In this document: positions 1 through 9,146 of the stretch, piece by piece
Layout of the letters: every line of letters begins with the position of its first letter
How positions within the stretch are numbered: the first letter of the stretch is position 1
Translations under genes and position numbers: made by a program
DNA from: Pseudoneobacillus sp052180215
GTDB lineage: Bacteria > Bacillota > Bacilli > Bacillales > Cytobacillaceae
Length of the DNA: 64,000 nucleotides
Assembly (NCBI RefSeq): GCF_052180215.1
Contig: NZ_CP197471.1
Coordinates: 592,001-656,000, forward strand
Reading direction: 5' to 3'
Notes under the pieces: generated by a model
Told to the model about the DNA's origin: nothing
Databases searched by the model: none
The model's input: only the letters and a program-made list of their open reading frames with translations

Positions 1-2
1 CG

Positions 3-275
3 TCCTTGCTTATTTTGGACGAAGCGACGAGCAGCATCGATACCCGTACTGAGCTGCATATCCAAGATGCCTTGGCGAATGTGATGAAAGGACGAACGAG
101 TTTTATCATTGCTCACAGATTGAACACCATTCGCGATGCCGATACGATTATGGTCATTCAAAACGGAGAAATTGCCGAAAAAGGCAATCATGATGAACTG
201 ATGACACAAGAGGGAGTCTATCATCAGATGATTTCCAATCAATTTAAATCGCTGCAGCAAGTGGAGAATTTTTAG
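3..275 (+). CDS. ABC transporter ATP-binding protein, C-terminal end (partial)
   Basis: The gene enters from outside the window and only its last 90 codons are present. The protein keeps a Walker B/D-loop block (LLILDEATSSID), the switch histidine (IIAHRLNTI) and the NGEIAEKGNHDEL tail typical of exporter-type ABC ATPases of the MdlB/YknU/LmrA kind, in which membrane and ATPase domains share one chain. It probably powers export of a lipid, drug or peptide. Substrate and partner cannot be told from this fragment. A terminator follows directly. Family assignment is secure; the specific member is not. Confidence 0.9.
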   Translation, partial: SLLILDEATSSIDTRTELHIQDALANVMKGRTSFIIAHRLNTIRDADTIMVIQNGEIAEKGNHDELMTQEGVYHQMISNQFKSLQQVENF

Positions 276-284
276 AATGGTAGT

Positions 285-323
285 GCCTGCTTTCCTATTG
301 GGGGGAGCAGGCTTGTTTTTTTT
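285..323 (+). terminator. Intrinsic terminator of the ABC gene
   Basis: GCCTGCT pairs with AGCAGGC across a G-rich loop and is followed by a run of nine T. It lies 10 bases after the stop codon. Confidence 0.85.
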
Positions 324-362
324 TGGGGGGAGGTGTGTGTGCTTTGATGTGTGTTTGCTTGC

Positions 363-635
363 GGACAGAGAATCCGCTAATCCCGTAAAAATCGCTTTTT
401 TAGGGTTTATAGGACAGAGGATCCGCTAATCTCATAAAAACACCATTTTCATAGTTATAGGACAGAGAATCCGCTAAACCCGTAAAAATCATCATTTTTC
501 AATGTTTATAGGACAGAGAATCCGTTATATACGAAAAATAAGAGGAAAAGCCATACTTTTCATGCAATAGCGGAACCACAGTCCGATAACCCTAGTAAAA
601 TCAGACTTTTTCGTTGAATAGCGGAATGTGTGTCC
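363..635. repeat. Family A repeat, copy 1 (expanded, six arms)
   Basis: Four forward arms of the form GGACAGAGAATCCGCTA (starting at 363, 412, 460 and 511) are followed by two inverted arms (TAGCGGAACCACAGTCC near 568 and TAGCGGAATGTGTGTCC at 619). Arms are separated by about 30 bases of A/T-rich DNA. The usual copy has two forward and two inverted arms, so this copy has gained two forward arms. It fills the space between the ABC gene and the convergent membrane-protein gene. Confidence 0.85.
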
Positions 636-708
636 TTTAAAACGTATAGGCCAATTTTTAACCCACAATGATCAACTTAAGCAGAGCTAGATGTTTAACT
701 AATGAAAC

Positions 709-753
709 AATGCCTGCCCCTAACAAGCAACCAAGCATGTAGGGACAGGCATT
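709..753 (-). terminator. Stem-loop after the YetF-like gene
   Basis: AATGCCTGcCCC pairs with GGGaCAGGCATT immediately beyond the stop codon of the minus-strand gene. The T run on that strand is weak, so termination strength is uncertain. Confidence 0.55.
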
Positions 754-1467
754 TTACATATATAAAAACACCTTAATATTCTCTTTCTTATCTATGGTAG
801 CTAGCAGTACGTTTTTTACATCGGTTTGATATAAGCGTTTTAAATTGGATACTAGCCAATCTTCATCCTTTTGGATTTGTTTTAACTCCTTTAAATTAAT
901 AATACCTTCCTTTATGATCACTCTTGGCATATCAAAAGGCTCTGTATGTATTTTCATGGAGTCAGGTGTAAGGGGTTCGTACTTTGGATCTAAAAAAACG
1001 GAAATCTTTCCGTCAGCCTCCCAAATGGCTAAGGCTACCTTCTTTACATCTTCCACTTTAGCTTCTCGTAATTCTTCTAATAAAATATCAACGGAAATTC
1101 GTGCTTTTTTTAATCCTTTATGAAGAATTTCTCCATTTTGAACAATGTTGATCGGCTTAGGATTCACTAGTCTTCTAAAAGTTGGCCATTTTAGAATCAT
1201 AAAAATGCCAAGAAGATACAAGATGACTAATACAATAGTTGAAATAATGGACCCTTTCATTTCAAGGTGTTCATCTGATAAAGGGTGGGCAATAATGTTT
1301 CCGATCACTAATGCCATGAGAAAATCAAGTGGTCTTAATTGTGAGATGGCACGCTGACCTAATACTCTAGTAACAATTAATAAAAAAATAAAAGCAATAA
1401 TCGCACGAAGAGCCCACTCTATGGCAGTTAACGTATCCTGGCTCTGATAAAAATCCATACAAGGCAC
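754..1467 (-). CDS. YetF/DUF421 family membrane protein
   Basis: This 237-residue protein has three N-terminal membrane segments (about residues 16-37, 47-62 and 74-93). They carry the family signature RVLGQRAISQLRPLDFLMALVIG. A soluble C-terminal domain contains the ILHKGLKKARIS and DILLEELREAK blocks. It matches the YetF/YrbG/YkjA group of Bacillus membrane proteins, several of which are made in sporulating cells. Biochemical function is not established for the family. The gene stands alone, convergent with the ABC gene and in the same direction as the S9 peptidase gene. Confidence 0.88.
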   Translation of the reverse strand: MPCMDFYQSQDTLTAIEWALRAIIAFIFLLIVTRVLGQRAISQLRPLDFLMALVIGNIIAHPLSDEHLEMKGSIISTIVLVILYLLGIFMILKWPTFRRLVNPKPINIVQNGEILHKGLKKARISVDILLEELREAKVEDVKKVALAIWEADGKISVFLDPKYEPLTPDSMKIHTEPFDMPRVIIKEGIINLKELKQIQKDEDWLVSNLKRLYQTDVKNVLLATIDKKENIKVFLYM

Positions 1468-1582
1468 ATCCTTTTCACTAGTATGCTATCACTTAGTTTG
1501 ACACAGATGTACCTTTGGTAACCCTTAATCGTTAAAAAATGAGAATGCTACCTAACTGAGTAAAACAAAAATCGAAAGACCG

Positions 1583-1618
1583 AAAAAAAGAGAAAGAGCC
1601 CATTGAGCTCTTTCTCAT
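1583..1618 (-). terminator. Terminator of the S9 peptidase gene
   Basis: On the minus strand GAGAAAGAGC and GCTCTTTCTC form a perfect 10-bp stem followed by seven T. It sits 17 bases beyond the stop codon. Confidence 0.85.
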
Positions 1619-1634
1619 CTATCTTTTTCTATTC

Positions 1635-3632
1635 TTAATTTCTACGATCATCAAACCAACCAATTAAATGGTTTAAACGTTCTAAGCGGTGCTTTGGTTT
1701 ACCAGAACGAGAAAGGTCATGGTTCTCATCAGGGAAACGAACAAATTTCGTATCCACACCTAGACGCTTAAGAGCCACATACCATTGCTCCGCTTGCTCC
1801 ATTGGACAGCGTAGGTCTTGCTCGCTGTGCAGGATAAGAGTTGGTGTTTTAACATTACGAGCATAGTGAAGTGGGGATAGCTCTAATAGCTTATGGGCAT
1901 CATCCCAAAGATCCGCATGTCCGTGCTGCCATTCGGTGAAGAAGAAACCAATGTCACTTGTTCCGTAGAAGCTGTGCCAGTTACAGATACTGCGTTGTGT
2001 AACCGCTGCTTTGAAACGGTCTGTACGAGTGACAACCACGTTAGTCATATAGCCGCCGTAGCTTCCGCCCGTAACAAATAATTGGTCTTCATCGATGTAG
2101 TTAAAGTTGGCTAAAGCGTAATCGACACCAGCCATAATATCTTCGTAGTCCATACCGCCGTAATCACCAATAACCGCATTGACGAAGTCATGACCATAGC
2201 CATGGCTTCCTCTTGGATTCGTGTAAAGAACGACATACCCTTTAGAGGCCATTAACTGCATTTCATGGTGTAGACCATTTCCATAAGCCGTTGCTGGACC
2301 GCCATGAATTTCAAGAATCATTGGATATTTTTTACCTTCTTCAAAACCATGAGGCTTTAATACCCAGCCTTCAACATTCCAGCCATCTGTACTCTTATAA
2401 TGGAAGTTTTCAGGAGTGCTTAAATACACTTCAGTATAAAGCTCCTGGTTCCAATCAGTTAGTTTTACCACATTAGCGACATTATTTAAATCCTGAGTTA
2501 CAACGTCTCCTGTTGAATGAGGAGTAGCCAGAACAAGAACCGCTTGGTCATCACTTACGATATCGTAAGAAGTAACCACTCCAACGGTAGGGGATAATGC
2601 AGCGGAAACCTCACCTTCAAGGTTTACCTTGAATAACTGGCAATCGCCGCCAACCGTTGCACTAAAGTAGATGTTCGAGCTTGTTGCGTCCCAAATAACG
2701 CGGTATTCTGCCGTATCATACTTTGCATCCACACCAACTAGGTCGCCAACCGTGTAATCGAAGCCTTCTGTTAAATTCGTTAATTCACCTGTTTCAACTG
2801 AAAGCAGGAGAACGTTCGCATTCCCTTGACTTCTTTCACCACGTGCATGGCCCACAGCTGCTAGCCATTTACCGTCTGGAGAAACAGAAGGGGAATGGAC
2901 ATAACCATTTCCTTGGTATAAAAGAGCTTCTTCTTTTGAAGCAATATCGTATTTCCAAACAGCAGGGAGGTAGCCCCACTCTTTATCTTCCGCCTTCGTT
3001 GCAACGTAGAATAAAGTTTTTCCATCAGGAGAGAAACGTGGTTGACCAAAATCATGTTCTCCGTCTGTCACCTTTGTATAAGACTTCGTTTCAACATCAA
3101 ATAAGTAAACATGCTTACGGTCGTCGTTATAAATACCAACTCCGTCACCTTTGTAACGAAGTCTCGTAATGACCTTCACATCACTCTTGTCTTCTTTTTT
3201 CTCTTCGTCCTTATCAGAGGTAAGCTTAAATTCACCATGAACAGTAAGCGCAAGCTGCTTTCCGTCTGGAGACCAAACAAATTCGCCAACTCCTTGCTTT
3301 ACGTCTGTTAATTGAATCGCTTCTCCACCATCTGTATGTAAAAGCCAAACTTGATTTTTTCCTGTGCGGTTAGAACGGAACGCAATGGCACTTCCATCTG
3401 GAGACCACTTTGGCGCTGCATCCTTCACTAAGCTATCCTTTGAATAATGAGAGGTAAACTGTCGGCCCTTCCCACTTAAATCAGTCACATAAATATAAGA
3501 ATAATAGCCATCTTTTTCGTGATCCACATGTGTTAAAACATAGGCTACTTTGTCTTTAGTAGGGGAAACTTGAGGATCACCGACAAACTTAAATTTACAT
3601 AAATCTTCTGCTGTAACAGGACGTTTCGTCAT
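1635..3632 (-). CDS. S9 family peptidase (YuxL-like acylaminoacyl/dipeptidyl peptidase)
   Basis: The 665-residue cytoplasmic serine peptidase has an N-terminal beta-propeller (TolB/WD-like blades such as PKWSPDGSAIAFRSNR, residues about 20-390) and a C-terminal alpha/beta-hydrolase domain. The nucleophile is in GGSYGGYMT, the acid in HSEQDLRCP and the histidine in DENHDLS. Such enzymes remove dipeptides or acylated residues from short peptides. B. subtilis YuxL has similar length. I start at the ATG at 3632, because GGAGG lies 8 bases before it; the upstream in-frame TTG overlaps this ribosome-binding site. Monocistronic. No signal peptide is visible. Confidence 0.93.
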   Translation of the reverse strand: MTKRPVTAEDLCKFKFVGDPQVSPTKDKVAYVLTHVDHEKDGYYSYIYVTDLSGKGRQFTSHYSKDSLVKDAAPKWSPDGSAIAFRSNRTGKNQVWLLHTDGGEAIQLTDVKQGVGEFVWSPDGKQLALTVHGEFKLTSDKDEEKKEDKSDVKVITRLRYKGDGVGIYNDDRKHVYLFDVETKSYTKVTDGEHDFGQPRFSPDGKTLFYVATKAEDKEWGYLPAVWKYDIASKEEALLYQGNGYVHSPSVSPDGKWLAAVGHARGERSQGNANVLLLSVETGELTNLTEGFDYTVGDLVGVDAKYDTAEYRVIWDATSSNIYFSATVGGDCQLFKVNLEGEVSAALSPTVGVVTSYDIVSDDQAVLVLATPHSTGDVVTQDLNNVANVVKLTDWNQELYTEVYLSTPENFHYKSTDGWNVEGWVLKPHGFEEGKKYPMILEIHGGPATAYGNGLHHEMQLMASKGYVVLYTNPRGSHGYGHDFVNAVIGDYGGMDYEDIMAGVDYALANFNYIDEDQLFVTGGSYGGYMTNVVVTRTDRFKAAVTQRSICNWHSFYGTSDIGFFFTEWQHGHADLWDDAHKLLELSPLHYARNVKTPTLILHSEQDLRCPMEQAEQWYVALKRLGVDTKFVRFPDENHDLSRSGKPKHRLERLNHLIGWFDDRRN

Positions 3633-3858
3633 TTTAATTACCTCCAAATTTGTAAACTATGAATCTATTTTATCATTTCGACAGGCGAAATAGAACGTAA
3701 TTTTCGAAATAAAAAGAATATTTATTTTAAGATGAAATGGTATAAGGTTTTACCGTTAAATTGGGAGTTCGTATAGGTTGTTATGGTAAAATAAGGATAT
3801 GAGTGAATAATGGAACCATATGACGTGCAATAAATAATAGATTAATGGAGTGAGATAA

Positions 3859-4416
3859 ATGGTGGATTTAGCTGCTAAACCAGAAATGGTTGGAGAAAAA
3901 GTGATCCTAAGACCTTTTAGAGTAGAGAAGGATTTCCCTTTTTTAGAAGAATGCTTAAAGGATCCTGAGGTTTTAAAATTAACAGGAAGCTCCCCAGGGT
4001 TTGATAGAGAACAGATCATAAATTGGTACAGCACCAGAAATGAGCAAACGGACCGATTAGATCTTGCTATTGTTGATAAAACCGAGAATATCTTAGTTGG
4101 AGAAGCAGTAGTTAACCTTTATGATGAAACCAATCATAGTATGAATTTCAGAATACTCATTGGTCCTAGAGGCAGAAATAAAGGATTGGGCACAGAAGCC
4201 ACTCAATTAATCATCGACCATATTTTTAAAAATACAGATCTAAAACAAATCACTTTAGGTGTTTATGCCTTCAATCCAAGAGCCATAAAAGTCTATGAAA
4301 AAGTCGGATTTGTGGTTGATAGTGTTGATAAAGCAGATTTAGAGTTTGAAGGCGAAATGATTGATGCATTTAATATGAAGTTAACGAGAGAAAATTGGAT
4401 GAATCAGCAGGGATAA
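3859..4416 (+). CDS. GNAT family N-acetyltransferase (RimJ/RimL-like)
   Basis: The 185-residue protein has the GNAT acetyl-CoA signature ILIGPRGRNKGLGTEA (Q/RxxGxG/A region, about residue 100) and the C-terminal block LGVYAFNPRAIKVYEKVGF. This places it in the RimJ/RimL-like COG1670 group that acetylates protein N-termini, amino acids or small molecules. The acceptor cannot be inferred. A ribosome-binding site GGAGTGA precedes the ATG. It is followed by a family A repeat and not by a clear terminator. Confidence 0.9.
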   Translation: MVDLAAKPEMVGEKVILRPFRVEKDFPFLEECLKDPEVLKLTGSSPGFDREQIINWYSTRNEQTDRLDLAIVDKTENILVGEAVVNLYDETNHSMNFRILIGPRGRNKGLGTEATQLIIDHIFKNTDLKQITLGVYAFNPRAIKVYEKVGFVVDSVDKADLEFEGEMIDAFNMKLTRENWMNQQG

Positions 4417-4435
4417 TGATAGTTTAGTTATTTAT

Positions 4436-4613
4436 CGGACACAGGATCCGCTATTTCCGTAAAATAGACGTTTTTTTATAGATTATCGGACACAGAATCC
4501 GTTATTCACCGTATTTCATTGGAAAAAGGCATACTTTAGGGGTAATAACGGAACCACGGTCCTATAGCACTCTAAAAACACCATATTTTCATAAAATAAA
4601 GGAACGTGTGTCC
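4436..4613. repeat. Family A repeat, copy 2
   Basis: Forward arms GGACACAGGATCCGCTATT and GGACACAGAATCCGTTATT are followed by inverted arms TAACGGAACCACGGTCC and TAAAGGAACGTGTGTCC. Arm order and spacing match the other copies. It is intergenic between the acetyltransferase and the MazG-like gene. Confidence 0.9.
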
Positions 4614-4707
4614 GATAAAATTTTTATACACACTAGTACCTCCGCCATTTTGCAAAATTGATACCTTGAACAACAAAGTTAGTTAACAAGAATGGAGAGA
4701 AACAAAC

Positions 4708-5013
4708 ATGGATAAAATGCGCCAAACGATACTAAATTTCCGTGATGAACGAGGATGGAAACCGTACCATAATGAAAAAGACCTGGCTATATCAATCTCT
4801 TTAGAAGCCAATGAACTTCTCGAAAACTTCCAATGGAAAAGCAGTGAGGAAGCCGTCAACAATAAGGATTCCTTTCAAAATATGAAGGAAGAGATGGCCG
4901 ATATCTTAATCTATCTCATACAACTAGCGGACAAGCTGGAGATTGATTTGGAAGAAGCAGTTCTGGCGAAGATGGAGAAGAATGCTATAAAGTACCCGGC
5001 ACCAGTAAAGTGA
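4708..5013 (+). CDS. MazG-like nucleotide pyrophosphohydrolase
   Basis: At 101 residues this is a single all-alpha NTP-PPase domain. It has the metal-binding pattern EANELLENF followed by EEMADILIYLIQLAD (ExxE and ExxD), as in MazG, dCTPase and dUTPase-2 families. The start RDERGWKPYHNEKDLAISISLEANELLE is the usual form of the short housekeeping type that hydrolyses (deoxy)nucleoside triphosphates. It is nine bases upstream of the NERD gene and likely co-transcribed with it. Confidence 0.9.
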   Translation: MDKMRQTILNFRDERGWKPYHNEKDLAISISLEANELLENFQWKSSEEAVNNKDSFQNMKEEMADILIYLIQLADKLEIDLEEAVLAKMEKNAIKYPAPVK

Positions 5014-5022
5014 GGAATACGA

Positions 5023-5859
5023 ATGTCATTTCTAGATTTATTTAAAAAGAGCAAAAAAGAAGAGACAGCTATACTTATGAAAGAACCCAAAAAAGTTAAC
5101 ACTATCAACAATGAAAAGGTTGCAGCTAGAAAAGGTGAACTAGGAGAATACAAGATTGATATTCAACTTGCTCAGCTTCCAAAAGAGTATCGATATTTAA
5201 GTGACCTTTTAATAAAGAATAAAGAAGCCAAATCAGGCTATTCACAAATAGATCATGTAGTCATCACGCCATATGGAATCTTTGTGATTGAGACAAAAAA
5301 CTATCAGGGTACTATTTATGGAGGGAAAGAGCGAAAAACGTGGCTAGTGAATGGGAAATTCAAAATGATGAATCCCTTTATTCAAAACTATGGTCACATT
5401 CAGGCCCTAAAAAACATCATTTCTCCAAAACATCATAAGAACTTTATTTCAATGGTCTCTTTTACAAAACGTTGTACCTTTAAGGTGGACTTAGAATTTA
5501 GAAAAATCTCCTCTAATGACTTAATCGTCTATGACATAGAGCTATCCGAATACATACATAGAAAAGTATCTGTCCTAAAACTGCAGTCAAAGGAACCGTT
5601 TTTAAGCAACGAAGAAATAGAATCAATCTATCTTTCTATTAAGCAAGAAAACATTGAGGACCCAGCTATTAGAGAACTTCATAAACAAGCATTGAAAGAT
5701 GATAATAGTAATAAACCTGAAGAAAATAAGGTGCAGGCATCCAATAAATGTAGTATTTGTTCAGCACCTGTTTCGGAAAAGGTAAGAGATTTTTGTTTAT
5801 CTAATAAAAAGTTTGAGGGGAAGATATATTGTTTTGAACATCAAAAGACTTTGGTGTAG
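5023..5859 (+). CDS. NERD domain protein with C-terminal Cys/His cluster
   Basis: The 278-residue protein carries a NERD domain at about residues 38-150. Its core includes GELGEYKID, SQIDHVVITPYGIFVIETKNYQG and HIQALK, the PD-(D/E)XK-like nuclease fold predicted for NERD. The acid-x-Lys pair lies in ETKNY. The C-terminus (about 240-275) has CSIC, a later Cys and CFEH, which could bind zinc. Its partner gene encodes a nucleotide pyrophosphohydrolase, which fits a nucleic-acid or nucleotide-related role. Activity is inferred only. Confidence 0.85.
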   Translation: MSFLDLFKKSKKEETAILMKEPKKVNTINNEKVAARKGELGEYKIDIQLAQLPKEYRYLSDLLIKNKEAKSGYSQIDHVVITPYGIFVIETKNYQGTIYGGKERKTWLVNGKFKMMNPFIQNYGHIQALKNIISPKHHKNFISMVSFTKRCTFKVDLEFRKISSNDLIVYDIELSEYIHRKVSVLKLQSKEPFLSNEEIESIYLSIKQENIEDPAIRELHKQALKDDNSNKPEENKVQASNKCSICSAPVSEKVRDFCLSNKKFEGKIYCFEHQKTLV

Positions 5860-5886
5860 GGACTACATATACTAAAAAAGATAACT

Positions 5887-5926
5887 GCCTGTTCCGTCGA
5901 ATTTTTAACGAGGAACAGGCTGTTTA
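5887..5926 (+). terminator. Terminator of the MazG-NERD operon
   Basis: GCCTGTTCC pairs with GGAACAGGC around a 16-base loop and is followed by a T-rich stretch. Confidence 0.75.
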
Positions 5927-6025
5927 TTCCTCCATCCTCTCTTTTTTATTTTGTAGTGTAGGAAGGGAAATGCAGGATTTTGTCGAACCTTTCTCCATAA
6001 TAGATTGTGTGGGGTGGAAGAGACG

Positions 6026-7285
6026 ATGCTAGCGGAAAAACTTCTTTTACAAATACTAATTGTCATAACACCAGTTCTGCTTTACCTGATATGGTTTGGG
6101 AATAATAAAGTTTTTAATTCCCCATACATGTGCGGTTTGTTACAAGGCGCCTCCGCTATACTATGTATGCTTTTCTCTTATCATAGTTTTGGGCATAATT
6201 GGGATTTACGCTATATTCCTTTAATTCTATCGATCCTATACGGTGGGCCAATGGCAGGTGGAATTGTGCTTGGGATCGCTCTCACAGGTCGTTTGCTCAT
6301 GGGTGGAGAGCAACTGTTATTAGGATTAGCTAGTTGTTTAATTTCCATTATTCTTCCATTTATGATGGCCAAGAACTTTTTTACCTACAGTCCTAAAAAA
6401 AGAATGATGGTTTCCCTATTAGTTTCAGTTTGGCCGATGCTTATTTCAGGGGCATTCTTTGTTATGAGTAATAATCATAGACATAGCATTATGCACTTAG
6501 ATATATGGCTCTTTGGTTTGTTATTTATCATTGGTATCATCCTCACAGCCAAATTAAATGAATTAGCGATTGAAAGAACGCAAATGAAGGAAAGCATTTT
6601 ACGAGCTGAAAAGCTAAATATTTTAGGCGAACTGGCGGCATCTGTTGCTCATGAAGTTCGAAACCCTCTAACGGTTGTAAAGGGGTTTCTTCAATTAATG
6701 AAGCAAAAAGAAAATGCTAAGAATGATGAATATTTAACGTTGATACTGAGTGAACTGGGGCGAGCGGAATCCATTATCAATGACTACTTAAATTTTGCAA
6801 AACCACAATTTGAAAAGATGGAAGCTGTTCCTTTGGTGGCGGTCATGCAGGAGGTTATCTTATTAATAGAACCTCTGGCTGTAAAAGAAGGTATCATCCT
6901 TGAAAGTCAATTTGATGATACTCAAGCATCCATTTACACCGACCGGGATCAACTAAAGCAGGCTATGGTTAATTTTATAAAAAATGCAATTGAAGCAACT
7001 AGTGCGGGTGGCAGTGTCAGTGTGAAAATCATTTCCCCTGATGAGGAAAATAGTAAAGTTCTCATCACGGATACAGGTAAAGGAATGAACAAGGAACAGC
7101 TTTCACGGATTGGGACATTATTTTATACAACAAAAGATAAAGGCACAGGGCTCGGTACCACTGTATCGATGAAAATTATCGAAACGATGAACGGAAAAGT
7201 TTTGTATAAAAGCACCCCAGGAGTTGGAACAGAAGTCACTTTATTATTGCCGACAGTTAAAAAGGATAAGTTGGTCATTGCATAG
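6026..7285 (+). CDS. KinB-like sensor histidine kinase (sporulation kinase family)
   Basis: The protein of about 419 residues has six predicted membrane segments in the first 190 residues. A DHp helix follows with ILGELAASVAHEVRNPLTVVKGF, in which the histidine is the phospho-acceptor. The ATPase domain has an N box (FIKNAIEA), G1 (DTGKGM) and G2 (GTGLGT). Length, membrane layout and the DHp sequence resemble KinB, which feeds phosphate into the Spo0F-Spo0B-Spo0A relay. No response regulator is adjacent, as is usual for phosphorelay kinases. The ATG at 6026 is preferred because GGTGGAAGAG precedes it; the upstream TTG lacks a site. Confidence 0.88.
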   Translation: MLAEKLLLQILIVITPVLLYLIWFGNNKVFNSPYMCGLLQGASAILCMLFSYHSFGHNWDLRYIPLILSILYGGPMAGGIVLGIALTGRLLMGGEQLLLGLASCLISIILPFMMAKNFFTYSPKKRMMVSLLVSVWPMLISGAFFVMSNNHRHSIMHLDIWLFGLLFIIGIILTAKLNELAIERTQMKESILRAEKLNILGELAASVAHEVRNPLTVVKGFLQLMKQKENAKNDEYLTLILSELGRAESIINDYLNFAKPQFEKMEAVPLVAVMQEVILLIEPLAVKEGIILESQFDDTQASIYTDRDQLKQAMVNFIKNAIEATSAGGSVSVKIISPDEENSKVLITDTGKGMNKEQLSRIGTLFYTTKDKGTGLGTTVSMKIIETMNGKVLYKSTPGVGTEVTLLLPTVKKDKLVIA

Positions 7286-7346
7286 AGGAACAGTCCCTCG
7301 GCTAATGTAGAACAACCTACAAATCTAGTGAACTTTTAAACTGTAT

Positions 7347-7392
7347 AACCGCCTTTCTCTTCGTATTTCGGAGGGAAGAGCGGTTTTTTATT
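7347..7392 (+). terminator. Terminator of the kinase gene
   Basis: AACCGC..CTCTTC pairs with GAAGAGCGGTT and is followed by TTTTTT. Confidence 0.8.
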
Positions 7393-7426
7393 TTTAAAAT
7401 TTATGTCATCAAGCTAACCTATGTGG

Positions 7427-7520
7427 TTTATCAACCGATTTTTGAGATTTATCAACCGCATCGGAAGATTTATCAACCGGAAATTCTTATTTATCAACCG
7501 TTTTTTAAAATTATCAACCG
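7427..7520 (+). repeat. Family B array 1 (five TTTATCAACCG units)
   Basis: Units start at 7427, 7448, 7469, 7490 and 7510, a spacing of 21, 21, 21 and 20 bases, all in the same orientation. The 10-base spacers are A/T-rich and not conserved. The array starts 35 bases after the kinase terminator. Apart from this array, nothing gene-like was seen in 7393-7675. Confidence 0.9.
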
Positions 7521-7675
7521 CGACTATGACCTTTTAGATATATCAATATTCCTGTCTCTATGTCCGCAGAGTTTCGCCATCCGAAATTTATCATTGCCAA
7601 CTGATTGTATTTACAATTACTATTTAAATAGCTTACGTGTTTAAATGATTTTTTTTCAGCTTAGGGGAGATAGAG

Positions 7676-9007
7676 ATGAGAAGTTACCTTATTTTGGGAA
7701 TGTGTATCTTATTTTTAATACAGTATTTCGTGGAGATCCAATGGCTGCAGTATTTATTGGTAGTTGTTTCGTTGATTGCTTTTTTTGGAAGCGTCACGAA
7801 AGCAAGCCGTTTTCCCCGTATTGCCGGTTTAATCATGATGGCCGTTGGGATCGCGGTGGAGTGGAGTAAGGGGACTGGTATAGACGGAATTAGTGAAGGT
7901 CTGATTTTAATTCTACCTTTACTAACGCTTTTAACGTTAGTACCACTTCTGTCGATTCCTCTAAGGCTTGGAGGTTATTTTGAATCGATTTCTCATTTGT
8001 TGCATCATTTTTTACACCAACCGAAAAAGTTATTTACAGGAATAACAGGGACTTTATTTTTATTGAGCCCGATCCTCAATCTTGGGTCAGTAAGAATTAT
8101 TCATGAGTTTTTGGAAGATTTGAAGTTCCCGTCTGCGATGACCGCAAAGGGGTATATTATGGGATTTACGACTGCTATCATGTGGTCACCCTATTTTGCT
8201 TCTGTTTCATTAGTGCTTCATTATCTGAATGTCTCCTTTCATGAATACATTCTTTATGGAATCAGTCTCGGTCTGCTTTCTTTAATCGTAGGAAATCTAT
8301 TATTTGTTTTTTGGGTAAAAAGGCATCCTTTGGCATTAGGTGGTTCGGTAAACGGTCAACTTGATAAAAGAGTACAAAAGCATTTATTCAAACTAGTCTT
8401 ATTTGTAGTTATATTATTAGGGGTATGCCTTGGGGTGGAAAGTATCACCCATTGGTCAATGATGGTTATCGTTTGTTTAGTGTCCATCGTCATTCCTTCT
8501 GTATTTGGATTGAAAAAATCCAATTGGAGACAGATGCATCCTTTATTGGTTGACTACCGTGATCGTACTGTTCCAATGTTAAATAATGAAATCATGTTAT
8601 TTATGAGTGCCGGAATGTTAGCCTTCGCGATGAAAGGAACAACAGCGATGAATGGCATTAGCAGCATCCTCATTGGCTTTGCCAATCAGTCCTTTTTCTT
8701 ATTCGCGATAGCGATTTTAATCTTTGTTCTTGTTGTCAGCTATATTGGGATTCATCAAATTGCGGCTGTTGGTGTGTTAGCGATGCAATTAAATCCAACA
8801 GAGCTCGGAATCAGTAATGTCGCACTTGCTTTAATTCTCTTATTATCGTGGTCGATTTCCACTGCGTTAAGCCCTTTTTCGGGTCTCAGCCTCATGGTCA
8901 GTCGACTTTCTGGTATAACGGGAATGAAGGAAGGGCTGAGGGTCAATGGTCAACATGCATTCATTTTTTCTATTGTTAGTATTGTCATTATTTCGTTTGT
9001 AAAATAG
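7676..9007 (+). CDS. Polytopic membrane transporter, family not identified
   Basis: The 443-residue protein is almost entirely hydrophobic with about 11-12 membrane segments. Two halves are separated near residue 215-230 (a charged stretch NGQLDKRVQKH). Polar breaks such as TTAIMWSPYFASVSLVL and STALSPFSGLSLM sit within helices, as in ion-transporter-superfamily (SLC13/CitM/NhaD-like) re-entrant regions. I do not recognise a specific family. GGGGAGATAGAG lies directly before the ATG. The gene is monocistronic and flanked by terminators. Confidence 0.75.
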   Translation: MRSYLILGMCILFLIQYFVEIQWLQYLLVVVSLIAFFGSVTKASRFPRIAGLIMMAVGIAVEWSKGTGIDGISEGLILILPLLTLLTLVPLLSIPLRLGGYFESISHLLHHFLHQPKKLFTGITGTLFLLSPILNLGSVRIIHEFLEDLKFPSAMTAKGYIMGFTTAIMWSPYFASVSLVLHYLNVSFHEYILYGISLGLLSLIVGNLLFVFWVKRHPLALGGSVNGQLDKRVQKHLFKLVLFVVILLGVCLGVESITHWSMMVIVCLVSIVIPSVFGLKKSNWRQMHPLLVDYRDRTVPMLNNEIMLFMSAGMLAFAMKGTTAMNGISSILIGFANQSFFLFAIAILIFVLVVSYIGIHQIAAVGVLAMQLNPTELGISNVALALILLLSWSISTALSPFSGLSLMVSRLSGITGMKEGLRVNGQHAFIFSIVSIVIISFVK

Positions 9008-9021
9008 TTTCTTGATAAAGA

Positions 9022-9056
9022 GATCCCTAGCGAGATGAATGGTTAGGGATTTTTAA
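9022..9056 (+). terminator. Terminator of the membrane transporter
   Basis: ATCCCTAgC pairs with GgTTAGGGAT and is followed by TTTTT. Confidence 0.7.
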
Positions 9057-9086
9057 AAAAAACTCCCTACAAAGATGAAGGGAGTC
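9053..9086 (-). terminator. Minus-strand terminator for the 120-aa gene
   Basis: Read on the minus strand, ACTCCCT and AGGGAGT form a stem followed by a long T run (the complement of AAAAAAAA at 9054-9061). It serves the convergent gene ending at 9147. Confidence 0.7.
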
Positions 9087-9146
9087 AGACCTCGCGACAA
9101 AATCAATTTTTTTTTAGTATGACGACAGTTCGAGTCCAGCTTTTAC

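Noticed and set aside
2723..3169. 148-residue plus-strand frame opposite the S9 peptidase
   Set aside because: It is antisense to a clear peptidase gene, has no ribosome-binding site and its composition follows from the opposite strand.
7427..7520. Family B arrays as CRISPR
   Set aside because: Units are 11 bases and spacers about 10 bases of A/T-rich filler, far too short for CRISPR repeats and spacers, and there are no cas genes.
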